Source of the DNA: JBLIKP01 sp047635375
GTDB taxonomy: Bacteria > Bacteroidota > Bacteroidia > Sphingobacteriales > Sphingobacteriaceae
Assembly (NCBI GenBank): GCA_047635375.1
Contig: JBLIKP010000033.1
Coordinates: 1-21,760 of the forward strand
Length of the DNA: 21,760 nucleotides
Direction: 5' to 3'
The position numbers were made by a program, and so were the translations under genes. The notes below the pieces were generated by a model. The model did not search any database and was not told the origin of the DNA. It was given only the letters and a program-made list of their open reading frames with translations. Positions 1 to 8,093 of the stretch are shown here, piece after piece (the first letter of the stretch is position 1; every line of letters begins with the position of its first letter).

Positions 1-1
1 C

Positions 2-463
2 AATAGCCCTAAAGTGGCGACTTATGACCTGCAGCCGGAGATGAGTGCACCAGAAATAACAGCATCTATCTGTAAAGAAATTAAGGAAAACACTCCGGAC
101 TTCATTTGCTTGAACTTTGCTAACCCTGATATGGTTGGCCATACCGGTGTTTTTGATGCGGTAAAAAAAGCGTGTGAAATCGTTGATAAATGCTTAAAGG
201 AGGTTGTTGAGGCTGGAGTAGAAAAAGGCTACGAATTTATTATTATCGCTGATCACGGTAACGCTGATTATATGATGAATCAAGATGGTTCACCTAATAC
301 GGCACATTCGTTAAACTTAGTGCCGATTATTTTGTTAAACTCTAAACCTGGTAATCTAATTAAGTCAGGCGTGTTGGGCGATGTTGCCCCTACAATTCTT
401 GAGTTGTTGGAAGTTGAAAAGCCAACTGAAATGACCGGAAAATCCTTAATTGAAAAAACGTGA
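2..463 (+). CDS. gpmI: 2,3-bisphosphoglycerate-independent phosphoglycerate mutase, C-terminal part (5' end outside window)
   Basis: This enzyme interconverts 3- and 2-phosphoglycerate in glycolysis and gluconeogenesis, in the cytoplasm, using two metal ions and a phosphoserine. Only the last ~153 residues are visible. The reading frame is open from base 2, so the GTG at 14 is an internal Val codon and not the start. The fragment shows the conserved alkaline-phosphatase-superfamily blocks: NFANPDMVGHTG near the start and the metal-binding ADHGNAD further on, followed by NTAHSLNLVP. The family is about 510 residues long, so roughly 70% lies upstream; the catalytic Ser is in the missing part. 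The TGA stop overlaps the GTG start of the next gene by four bases, which suggests translational coupling. Identification is firm. Confidence 0.95.
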   Translation, partial: NSPKVATYDLQPEMSAPEITASICKEIKENTPDFICLNFANPDMVGHTGVFDAVKKACEIVDKCLKEVVEAGVEKGYEFIIIADHGNADYMMNQDGSPNTAHSLNLVPIILLNSKPGNLIKSGVLGDVAPTILELLEVEKPTEMTGKSLIEKT

Positions 464-999
464 TAAAAAATATTTTGCTAATTCTTGCTGCCAGTGTTTC
501 ATTGGCAAGCTGTTCATCAGACAATAAAAATGCCGAGGGCCCACCTAAAATTTTTTTCGACCTTAAAGGTTATGTAGCAGATTACGTAGCTCAAAAGGAA
601 TCGGAAAATTCAAGGGTAACCAAAATTGTAAATAAGGATAATAGTGAATCCCAAACTTTAACACTGGACAGTGTAAATTGGGAAAAAGAACTCGCTCTCC
701 TCACGGAAAGCGATATTAACAAGTCAGCCTATAAAGACAAATACAAGGTAGACTCCTTAATTGATTGTCTTAGGTATACCGCCTTGGATTCGTCATTAAA
801 CACACGCTTGCTTAAGGTCTGTTTTGTTGATGATTCAGTACAGCAAATTTATGTGGAGCGAGGGGAGAAAAATATTCTTTATAAAAGCGGGCAAGTACTC
901 AGTTTTTACCCTTCAGGAAAATATTCGGTAGAAGCCAAGCAAAAAATAAAAGGCCTTGGAAATCACCTTTTCAAGACCTCTATAGAAATTGTTAAATAA
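460..999 (+). CDS. Small predicted lipoprotein, function unknown
   Basis: I do not recognise a family. The protein is 179 residues with a short lipoprotein signal: a Lys at position 3, a hydrophobic core at residues 5-14 and a lipobox LASC with Cys18 as the acylated residue. Ser and Asp follow (C-S-S-D-N); in Bacteroidota the residues after the Cys influence surface export, but the charge pattern here is not decisive. The mature part is hydrophilic, Lys/Asp/Ser-rich, with no membrane segment. The start is GTG at 460, overlapping the gpmI stop (GTGA), which supports this start and implies co-transcription with gpmI. A strong terminator follows immediately. Lipoprotein nature is well supported; the role is unknown, and the link to gpmI may be only positional. 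Confidence 0.82.
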   Translation: MIKNILLILAASVSLASCSSDNKNAEGPPKIFFDLKGYVADYVAQKESENSRVTKIVNKDNSESQTLTLDSVNWEKELALLTESDINKSAYKDKYKVDSLIDCLRYTALDSSLNTRLLKVCFVDDSVQQIYVERGEKNILYKSGQVLSFYPSGKYSVEAKQKIKGLGNHLFKTSIEIVK

Positions 1000-1000
1000 A

Positions 1001-1027
1001 AAAAGCCCCGATTTATCGGGGCTTTTT
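1001..1027. terminator. Bidirectional intrinsic terminator between convergent genes
   Basis: The 8-bp stem GCCCCGAT/ATCGGGGC (1005-1012 with 1015-1022) has a two-base TT centre and is flanked by AAAA on the left and TTTTT on the right, so it can work on both strands. It sits between the stop codons of the lipoprotein gene and the dipeptidase gene, which are only 30 bp apart. Nearly the same hairpin recurs at 14998-15015. Confidence 0.9.
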
Positions 1028-1029
1028 CA

Positions 1030-2397
1030 TTACTTATTTAGTTGAGCAAAATGCTTATAAAATCCTGGAATGGTTTCAATTCCCTTAAAGTAATTGAACA
1101 ATCCAAAATGTTCATTGGGTGAGTGAATTGCATCACTGTCTAATCCAAATCCTAGTAGAATCGATTTAACATCTAATTCTTTCTCAAATAAGGCAACGAT
1201 GGGAATAGATCCACCGCTTCTTAATGGAATAGGTGTTTTCCCGAAAGTTTCTTCCATTGCGTTGCTTGCCGCCTGGTAGGCAAGAGAATCAACTGGAGTT
1301 ACTGCCGCTTCACCACCGTGGTGAGGAGTTACTTTAACCGTAACAGACTTTGGAGCGATTGACTCGAAGTGTTTTTGGAATAAATTTGTGATAGTATTTG
1401 AATCTTGGTTAGGAACAAGACGCATCGAGATTTTAGCGAATGCCTTTGAAGCAAGCACCGTTTTGGCACCTTCACCAATGTAACCACCCCAAATACCATT
1501 TACATCCATTGTAGGTCTAATACTGGTTCTTTCAAGCGTAGTATATCCCTTTTCTCCTCTTTCTTCTTTGATTCCGATTGACTTGTTAAAAGCATCTTGT
1601 GAGAATGGGGCACGACCCATGGCCGCTCTTTCTTCTTCGCTTACAACTTCAACATCATCGTAGAAACCAGGAATTGTGATGTGATTGTTTTCGTCTAATA
1701 GAGAAGCAATCATTTCGGCAAGTACGTTGATTGGATTTCCAACAGCTCCACCGTAAATTCCTGAGTGAAGGTCACGGTTTGGACCCGTTACTTCAACTTC
1801 AACGTAGCTAAGTCCGCGAAGACCGGTAGTTATAGAAGGGATGTCGTTGGCGATCATTCCCGTGTCTGAGATTAAAACTACATCGGCAGATAATCTTTCT
1901 TTGTTTTCTTTTACGAAGATTCCAAGGTTTTCAGAACCAACTTCTTCTTCACCTTCAATCATGAACTTCACATTGCACGTTAGTGCATCGTGCTTCATCA
2001 TGTATTCGAAAGCTTTAATGTGCATGTACATCTGACCTTTATCGTCACAAGCACCACGAGCGTATATTTTCTCGTCCTTAATAACAGGCTCGAAAGGAGG
2101 TGAATCCCAAAGCTCAAAAGGATCAGCTGGCTGAACATCATAGTGACCGTAAACCAAAACTGTAGGAAGAGAAGGGTCAATCATTTTCTCGCCGTAAACA
2201 ATCGGATATCCAGCAGTGCTGCATACTTCAACCTTATCGGCTCCAGCCTCAATTAGTTTGTCTTTAATAAAATCTGCGGTATCAAGAACATCTTGCTTGT
2301 ATTTTGGATCGGCGCTTACTGAAGGCATTTTCAGTAAATCAACCAATTCCTCTAACATGCGCTCTTTATTTTCGCTTATATATTGTTTGATATCCAT
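1030..2397 (-). CDS. M20 family metallopeptidase (dipeptidase, CNDP/carnosinase-like)
   Basis: This is a cytosolic di-zinc peptidase of family M20 that probably cleaves dipeptides or other short peptides; the exact substrate cannot be read from sequence. The 455 residues match the usual length. The metal and catalytic residues are all present: His85 and Asp87 in VYGHYDVQP, bridging Asp118 in RGACDDKG, the Glu151-Glu152 pair in EGEEEVG, Asp178 in ISDTG and His425 in AIHSPNEHF. The central part (about 200-320) is the lid/dimerisation domain typical of the family. There is no signal peptide. The ATG at 2397 is preceded by a good Bacteroidota-type promoter (TATATTTG, 2439 to 2432), giving a leader of about 30 nt. 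It appears to be a single-gene unit, convergent with the lipoprotein gene. Family is sure; the name pepV or CNDP2-like would be over-specific. Confidence 0.93.
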   Translation of the reverse strand: MDIKQYISENKERMLEELVDLLKMPSVSADPKYKQDVLDTADFIKDKLIEAGADKVEVCSTAGYPIVYGEKMIDPSLPTVLVYGHYDVQPADPFELWDSPPFEPVIKDEKIYARGACDDKGQMYMHIKAFEYMMKHDALTCNVKFMIEGEEEVGSENLGIFVKENKERLSADVVLISDTGMIANDIPSITTGLRGLSYVEVEVTGPNRDLHSGIYGGAVGNPINVLAEMIASLLDENNHITIPGFYDDVEVVSEEERAAMGRAPFSQDAFNKSIGIKEERGEKGYTTLERTSIRPTMDVNGIWGGYIGEGAKTVLASKAFAKISMRLVPNQDSNTITNLFQKHFESIAPKSVTVKVTPHHGGEAAVTPVDSLAYQAASNAMEETFGKTPIPLRSGGSIPIVALFEKELDVKSILLGFGLDSDAIHSPNEHFGLFNYFKGIETIPGFYKHFAQLNK

Positions 2398-2431
2398 CGC
2401 TATTAAAATTTTATTTATTTCTTAGGGAAGG

Positions 2432-2472
2432 CAAATATAACAACTATTAGGGGCGTGAAAAATTCACACGCC
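2432..2472 (-). promoter_or_regulatory. Predicted promoter of the M20 dipeptidase, with nearby inverted repeat
   Basis: Read on the minus strand, TATATTTG (2439 to 2432) matches the Bacteroidota -7 consensus TAnnTTTG. A T-rich block stands near the expected -33 position (about 2459-2465) without an exact TTTG. An imperfect inverted repeat, GGCGTGAA...TTCACACGCC (2452-2472, with a two-base bulge), overlaps the -33 area and could be an operator. The remaining stretch up to 2682 is very AT-rich; I see no gene or clear promoter in it. Confidence 0.5.
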
Positions 2473-2682
2473 TAGAATAAAAAATTAAATCTAAAATGGT
2501 TACTAATATCCCTCAACCATTATCCGCAAAATCGAGGGGTAAATAGGGAGTTATTCCATAATTAATTAGGAGATAGGTGATTACAATTAACTGTGGTTTG
2601 TAGTATTTAAATTTTTTTAATAGTCAATTTATAGGGGATATTAAAAAATAATTACAATATTAGGGCACCTAACATAATTATC

Positions 2683-5519
2683 ATGAATAAATTATTTTTT
2701 AAAAATCCCACAGTAATTAATACTGGAAAACGAGTGTTAACCTCTCTAATTACATTGTTTACAGCCGTTAGCTTCGGATTTACCCCCCCCCTCCAGTATT
2801 AATTAATGCTGGATGTGTAGACACTACAAGCGTCCCTTTAAACAAGCCTACTGAGCTTGGAAGAGTGTTAACGCTTTCTAATTCTGCAATTAATATTGCG
2901 TTAAACGAATTCCCAAACACTGGTGATGCGTGTGATAGCTACACAACCTTTGAATTTCACCAGCCCTCTGTAAATACTACAGTAAAACCAGGCTCCGAGT
3001 TAACTATTAAATGGTCACTTTACAGAAACGATGCCCAAAACGATGTGGCTGATTTTTATGAAATTATTATTTATTACGTTGGTTTAGATGAAAATGGATA
3101 TATTCCGTCGAACCCATTGGCTAATCCCATTAGAAATAAAAGATATGGAGAATCAGATCCAGATGGATTGTCCAACGGATATCATTTAGATAGAGAATAT
3201 AATTTTGATGTTCCGTGCGATTCCTTGGGAATCTATTTAATTGAAGTACGTGGTTCGGATCCAGAACTTACTGGAAGGGATCATTGTACCATTTATACTT
3301 GGGTGCGCACCGAACCATTGGTTCCAATTATTAATGTTGCACCACAAATTCAAACAGTTTGTGGAGAAGGAAATTATCGTATGTATTTTGATAATCCTTC
3401 CTCGGCGGACGGTTTATTTATTTACGATGCTGAGATTGGTGGGGCAGGAGATAAAATTGAATGCGAACAGGATGGAATGTTAATTTACGACTGGTCTATT
3501 GGTAGTAGCCAAGTTTATAATAAATACGCAACATTTTTTTGGGATCAACCAAATTGTGGCAATGTAAAGGAATCTCCTATTCGTATTCCAATTGCTTTGT
3601 TGAATATTCAAGGTTTGGTAAGTGCTTTTACATTAGATTTTTCAGATCTTTTAAACTTTGATATTGACATGCAAGAAATTAAAGATATTCCAAATCAAAG
3701 TTGTAAAACAAGGACCTCTCCATTGTTAACAGGTGATTACGCTGCCCTTGAACTACAAACTCGAAAGTTGAAGGACATTCAAGACGATATTAGGGCAAAT
3801 TTGGATTCAACTGCTCCTGGTTTTAATTTTAGTAATTTTAATGTAACGAGTGAGTGGATTTCTGAAACTGGTGTAAGTGGTGAATATATCACGGAAGAAA
3901 GTTTAGGGACTGACGCCAGAGTTTGCTTTAGTGATTTACATGCGTTTAAACCAGAAAAAGGAAGCTGCGTAGATTATTCCTTCTACATTAATTTTGAAGG
4001 TACAATTAGACCAAAGGAGGCTGCACCTCAATTCAAAGATGTACAAGAATCCAAAGTAGATTGTTCCATTAAAACGCAAATAGAAACTACCGTGTGTAAA
4101 GAGATTGAGGCCCCGCCAAGTCAAGTTGTTTTTGTTTGCAATAAACTTGATCAAGTTGAAATTCCAGTTAATGGATACGATGATGCCATTTGGGAAACGC
4201 ATGTCAATAATCTATTTATTACAAATGGTTTCATTAATAAAAACCCCTTAAATGGTGTGCCCAAAGGGTTTAATTATGAAGACTTCCAAAATCGAAAAGA
4301 TCGTTATAATATCACAGTCAAATATAAGGCTCTCAACAATGGTAGGGTAGGTCCTAAAGGTTTAATTCAAATTGTTACCCTTCCCGACCCCATGGAAATA
4401 ATTCAAGGTTTTGATGATTTCGATGATATTACGGTATATTTAGATGAACCTAAAACCACTGAAAATGGTTGTACAGAGCCGCGTTCCTATTATGATTTAA
4501 GTTATGAGTTACTTTTTAATGCGTATGATAGCTTGTTAGGAATTATCCCTGAGATTGATGATGATTTAAATTTAGTAAACTTTAGCATTGATATTAAGCC
4601 AGTGTGGGAACCCTATCAATTTTATCATCATGATTATGAAGATCCAACCTTTAATACTGTTAGTGACAGAGTGTGTTGGAGTGACTTACCTCCAACCAAC
4701 TTAGGACATAGGAGATACACCAGTTATTTTGATTTTAATATGACGGTTGAAATAAAAGAAGAGTATAAAGACCGTTTTACCCAAGATTTTTACTTCGAGA
4801 ATTGCGAACTTCCAGGCTACGACGTTAATGTGTTTAAAAACCCTCTTTTTAAGTTAGATTCCATATCTTGTAATGATTATTTAGATAATACAGGATTAAC
4901 TTTGGTTGATTTAATTGGTTCCTGCGACGTGAGTGAAGTTGTTTACTTGTGTGATACGGGTGGAAATGTTGAAATTGGGACAGTGGTTGACAGCAATGTG
5001 GTTACGGCAGCATATCAATGGAATACCACAGCAGGTTTCCTTTCCGGTGGCGAAAATAGTCAAAAGGCAGAGATAGATTACAATTCAGTTCCAATTAATG
5101 ATGGCGAATTTAAAAAATATGTTCAGGAGGTAAATGGACAAGGTGATTGGCCATTTACGCACATTCGTGATGTTCCATACACTTATTGTGCTTTGGTCTT
5201 TAAATGTGAAACTTGTCCAGTAAGTTTAGGGACTTTGAAAAAAGCCACAGATATTGGGCAAATAAAAGAGGAGGCTATTTTTCAAATATACCCCAATCCA
5301 GCCAATCAAGAATTAAACGTAAACTGGAAGGGCGAAAAGGATAATAATTTAAATATTGCGATATACAATGCCTTGGGAAATTTGGCTCTTTTTGAGGCGT
5401 TGAATAATAATTTCCAAAAAACCAATATCTCTCATTTGCCAAGTGGACTGTACCAAATCAAATTGCAAGACGCGGATGAAATGACGGTTGCCTCCGAAAA
5501 AATAATAATCATAAAATAA
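2683..5519 (+). CDS. Large T9SS-secreted protein (type A sorting domain), frame broken at a C9 tract after the signal peptide
   Basis: The body is open from upstream of 2865 to 5519 and has at least 884 residues, but no usable start with a signal peptide exists in that frame. The ATG at 2683 encodes a convincing signal peptide (charged N-terminus with KR at residues 16-17, hydrophobic core 18-33). It then reads through nine C (2783-2791) into a stop at 2800-2802 after 39 codons. With 10 or 7 C the two parts fuse into about 945 residues. The GTG at 2865 is therefore probably not the true start. The body is predicted beta-rich: an Ig-like N-terminal part, then two copies of a module about 250 residues apart (RVCFSDL and RVCWSDL; VVFVCNK and VVYLCDT). 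The end is a type A T9SS sorting domain (IYPNPANQE, LPSGLYQIKL). No family is recognised for the modules. The stop shares one base with the next start. Confidence 0.8.
2714..2805. repeat. 14-nt perfect inverted repeat bracketing the signal-peptide region
   Basis: TAATTAATACTGGA at 2714-2727 is the exact reverse complement of bases 2792-2805. The 64-nt interval between the arms holds most of the signal-peptide core and ends in the C9 tract, which directly abuts the right arm. It could be an RNA stem, an invertible segment or a coincidence in AT-rich DNA. A separate imperfect direct repeat (GAGTGTTAAC plus ten more bases) joins 2732-2751 and 2863-2883. Confidence 0.6.
2783..2791 (+). repeat. 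Homopolymeric C9 tract inside a coding region
   Basis: Nine consecutive C occur in otherwise AT-rich DNA, just past the hydrophobic core of the signal peptide. The tract length sets whether the signal peptide and the body share a frame: 9 is off, 10 or 7 would be on. It is either a slippage-prone phase-variation tract or a sequencing or assembly length error. Confidence 0.85.
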
Positions 5520-7477
5520 TGGGAAACTCAAGACTTGTGGTGAAAATTGGTTCACACCTTTTCCTTTCACCTCTTTTGGTGATTTTTGGTCTAAATCAAG
5601 CGTGTGCCCAAGATGTATTTTGGAAACCCCTTGGCGAGCAAAGCCAAGAAGAATACATTACACCTGAAAATTTAATTATTTTTAAAGGAAAATTAGTAAT
5701 ATCAGACCATAGAGAGTTCAAGCCAACTATGCAATTCGGATTTTGGAATGGAATAGTCTGGGAATATTTGGATAATTCAGTGGCTTCCGATTCTGGCTTT
5801 ACAAGAAAACCATTATATATTTCAGAGTTCGAGAATGGGGAATCCATAATTGCATTTAAAACCATTATTGAATCCCACCAAAAGGATAAATGGGCTTATT
5901 TCAAATTTGATGGTAAACAATGGGTTTTGTTTCAATATTATAAAAATTTTCCAGAAAATTATTATGGATATAAGGTGCCTGCTCAGCGTAGCGATACGGT
6001 TTATAATATTTTGTTTGATGACAGTGAGGAATTTGAAAACAGAAAGGTATTTGTATCCGTTCAGTTTATGGATAATCGTGAATTATTTGAGTATCCCTCC
6101 GAATATCCACCAGATCTAAAAAAAATTGAAAATGAAATTTATTTAGTAAATAATCACATTGATCGAGGTACGGATATTAGAGCCAAATATCCAATTTTGA
6201 GATGGCTAGGTGCTGGTGGATTTAAAGAGTTAGGAGATAATGAGTTAGGCTGTTTGCCGGATGATGTTTTATTGTATCAGGGAAAATTAGTTGCTGCAGG
6301 GGAAAATTACTTGGGAGAGGAAGGCGGCACTATTTACCGTTTAGTTGATAATGTATGGGAAGCTTTTGGCCATCCTGGTTTTCATGAGATTGAAAAAATA
6401 GTGAAACATAAAGATGAATTAATAGCTTATGTGAGCAGCCCGGGTTTTGATCTAAGCAATGAGATTTGGCGGTACAACCCTGTGTTGGGTTGGAGGTTAA
6501 TAGATGCACCAAACAACAGGTTTGGAACTGAAATGGTGGTGCTAAAAGATGAAGTAATTATTGAGTTTGCACGTCTAGTCAACCCAAATGGAGACACCCT
6601 TTATAATATGGCGAGCCTCCCCCTTTTAAACGATGTTAACTTAAATCCAACTGCTAATCCAGACAATTTCACGATTGGAAATGGCACAATGAAAACCCTA
6701 AAAGTAACCGCTAACGATACTGATATGAACCAGGATTATTTATTGGTAAGTATCATAAGACAACCTTCCAACGGAACGGCTACGGTCAATTCAATGGACG
6801 AGGTCGAGTATCGGGCAGACCGCACCTTTACTGGGACTGATGAGCTTGAATATAGGATATGTGATAGGGGAGGGTTGTGTGATAGTGCCACAGTAGCTCT
6901 TACGGTTATTGAAGAAAACAGCGCGCCAATTACAACAATTGACACTGTACGGCTTGGTAGATTGAACGAAACTTACCAAATAGATGTACTTGCCAATGAC
7001 CAAGATTTAGAAGATGATGACTTTTTACTAACCACGGTTTCCTCATCCAATTTTGGAGAATTAGAAATCATAAATTCAGGCACCTTATTAAGCTTTAACA
7101 GCGGCAATTCATTTTGGGATGTTCAAACGGTAGATTATACCGTATGTGATGAATTTAATGCGTGTACCAATGAGCAGCTTACCCTTATTTTGGATAGCAC
7201 CTTTGTGGGGATTGAGGGAAAAGAAAATGCTCAAATTATTGAGGCAAGAATATATCCCAATCCAGCTAGAAACGTGGTTAATATTGAAGTTACACCTAAC
7301 CTTAGGAATCAACTTAGTGGTACACTTTACTCGGTTCAAGGCAGGTTAATTCACCAATTTAATTTCAGCGAAAGCGGAAAAATCCAACTTGACATCCAAT
7401 CCTTGTCCTCAGGCGTGTATTCCATTGTAATTAGCGCAGGGAACGGGAATCAAAAAGTATTTAAGCTGGTGAAATAA
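5519..7477 (+). CDS. T9SS-secreted protein with propeller-like N-terminus and two cadherin/Ig-like domains
   Basis: This 652-residue exported protein has unknown specific function. A signal peptide ends at about Ala30 (QACA before QDVFW). Residues ~35-370 contain recurring 'YQGKLVAAGE' / 'FKGKLVISD'-type strands, as in beta-propeller or kelch-like secreted proteins of this phylum. Two Big_9/cadherin-like repeats follow at about 376-466 and 467-560, each with an 'ANDxD' strand and a 'YxxCDxxxxC' motif near the end (YRICDRGGLC, YTVCDEFNAC). The C-terminus (about 575-652) is a type A T9SS sorting domain with IYPNPARN and LSSGVYSIVI, which is cleaved during export. The ATG overlaps the previous stop by one base (TAATG), so translation is probably coupled and would suffer if the upstream gene is frame-off. 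The stop lies 11 bp from the convergent paaY-like gene. Confidence 0.87.
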   Translation: MGNSRLVVKIGSHLFLSPLLVIFGLNQACAQDVFWKPLGEQSQEEYITPENLIIFKGKLVISDHREFKPTMQFGFWNGIVWEYLDNSVASDSGFTRKPLYISEFENGESIIAFKTIIESHQKDKWAYFKFDGKQWVLFQYYKNFPENYYGYKVPAQRSDTVYNILFDDSEEFENRKVFVSVQFMDNRELFEYPSEYPPDLKKIENEIYLVNNHIDRGTDIRAKYPILRWLGAGGFKELGDNELGCLPDDVLLYQGKLVAAGENYLGEEGGTIYRLVDNVWEAFGHPGFHEIEKIVKHKDELIAYVSSPGFDLSNEIWRYNPVLGWRLIDAPNNRFGTEMVVLKDEVIIEFARLVNPNGDTLYNMASLPLLNDVNLNPTANPDNFTIGNGTMKTLKVTANDTDMNQDYLLVSIIRQPSNGTATVNSMDEVEYRADRTFTGTDELEYRICDRGGLCDSATVALTVIEENSAPITTIDTVRLGRLNETYQIDVLANDQDLEDDDFLLTTVSSSNFGELEIINSGTLLSFNSGNSFWDVQTVDYTVCDEFNACTNEQLTLILDSTFVGIEGKENAQIIEARIYPNPARNVVNIEVTPNLRNQLSGTLYSVQGRLIHQFNFSESGKIQLDIQSLSSGVYSIVISAGNGNQKVFKLVK

Positions 7478-7478
7478 A

Positions 7479-7495
7479 GAATAAGGGCTTATTTC
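7479..7495. terminator. Weak AT-rich hairpin between convergent genes (possible shared terminator)
   Basis: AATAAG/CTTATT (7480-7485 with 7488-7493) with a GG centre sits between the T9SS gene stop and the paaY-like stop, overlapping the latter. The stem is short and the T tract poor, so termination is only a suggestion from position and symmetry. Confidence 0.3.
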
Positions 7496-8088
7496 TTAGC
7501 CTTAATCTCTTCCCAGGTTTTGAAAAGAGTTTCTTGAGATGGGCGGTCGGGTTCGATTTCAGTTAAGGGCTCGCAGGGTTTCCAGGTAGCGTACATTTCC
7601 GAAGGTAATTGCTGGTAGAGGGCTGTTCCTTTGGTTTTCCAACCAATCATCTCGTCGGAAACGTCTTTAATCACCTTCGCGGGATTTCCAACCACCAATT
7701 TTCTCTTAGCGATATGCATTTTGGCGGGAACAAAACATAAGGCCCCCACTATACACTCATCCTCGATTACCACATCGTCCATCACTACGGCATTCATACC
7801 AACAAGGCAATTTTTTCCGATGGTGGCTCCGTGAATTATTGCTCCATGGCCGATATGTGCTCCTTCATGCAGGGTGACGGTAACTCCTGGAAACATGTGA
7901 ATTGTGCAGTTTTCTTGCACATTACAACCGTCTTTTATGATAATTCCACCCCAATCTCCACGAATAGCAGCTCCAGGACCTATGTACACGTTTTCGCCAA
8001 TAATCACATTCCCAGTCACCGAAGCCTGTGGGTGAATGTAAGACGATGGATGAACAACAGGTTTAAAGCCGTTAAACTCGTAAGTCAT
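7489..8088 (-). CDS. paaY: PaaY-like gamma-carbonic-anhydrase-fold protein (hexapeptide repeat)
   Basis: This 199-residue cytosolic left-handed beta-helix protein belongs to the gamma-carbonic anhydrase / PaaY / CaiE group. Residues 10-140 are hexapeptide repeats (VIIGENVYIGPGAAIRGD, then NCLVGMNAVVMDD). The probable metal ligands His64, His81 and His86 are present in CTIHMFPG and GHGAIIHG. The C-terminal tail (WKTKGTALYQQL, EPLTEIEPDRP) resembles that of E. coli PaaY, a thioesterase of phenylacetate catabolism, more than short YrdA-type proteins. No other paa gene is nearby, so a role in phenylacetate breakdown is inference; a general acyl-CoA thioesterase or carbonic anhydrase role is possible. 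It is last in the uvrD-DUF4290-murA run, five bases after the murA stop, and so almost certainly co-transcribed with murA. Confidence 0.85.
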   Translation of the reverse strand: MTYEFNGFKPVVHPSSYIHPQASVTGNVIIGENVYIGPGAAIRGDWGGIIIKDGCNVQENCTIHMFPGVTVTLHEGAHIGHGAIIHGATIGKNCLVGMNAVVMDDVVIEDECIVGALCFVPAKMHIAKRKLVVGNPAKVIKDVSDEMIGWKTKGTALYQQLPSEMYATWKPCEPLTEIEPDRPSQETLFKTWEEIKAKK

Positions 8089-8093
8089 TTGGA

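Noticed and set aside
14..16. GTG at 14 as a gene start
   Set aside because: The frame is open to the window edge and the product is clearly the C-terminal part of GpmI; this codon is an internal Val.
2865..2867. GTG at 2865 as the true start of the large T9SS protein
   Set aside because: It would give a protein without any signal peptide although the C-terminus is a T9SS sorting domain. Upstream in-frame codons continue the protein-like sequence, and a signal peptide starts at 2683 in another frame.
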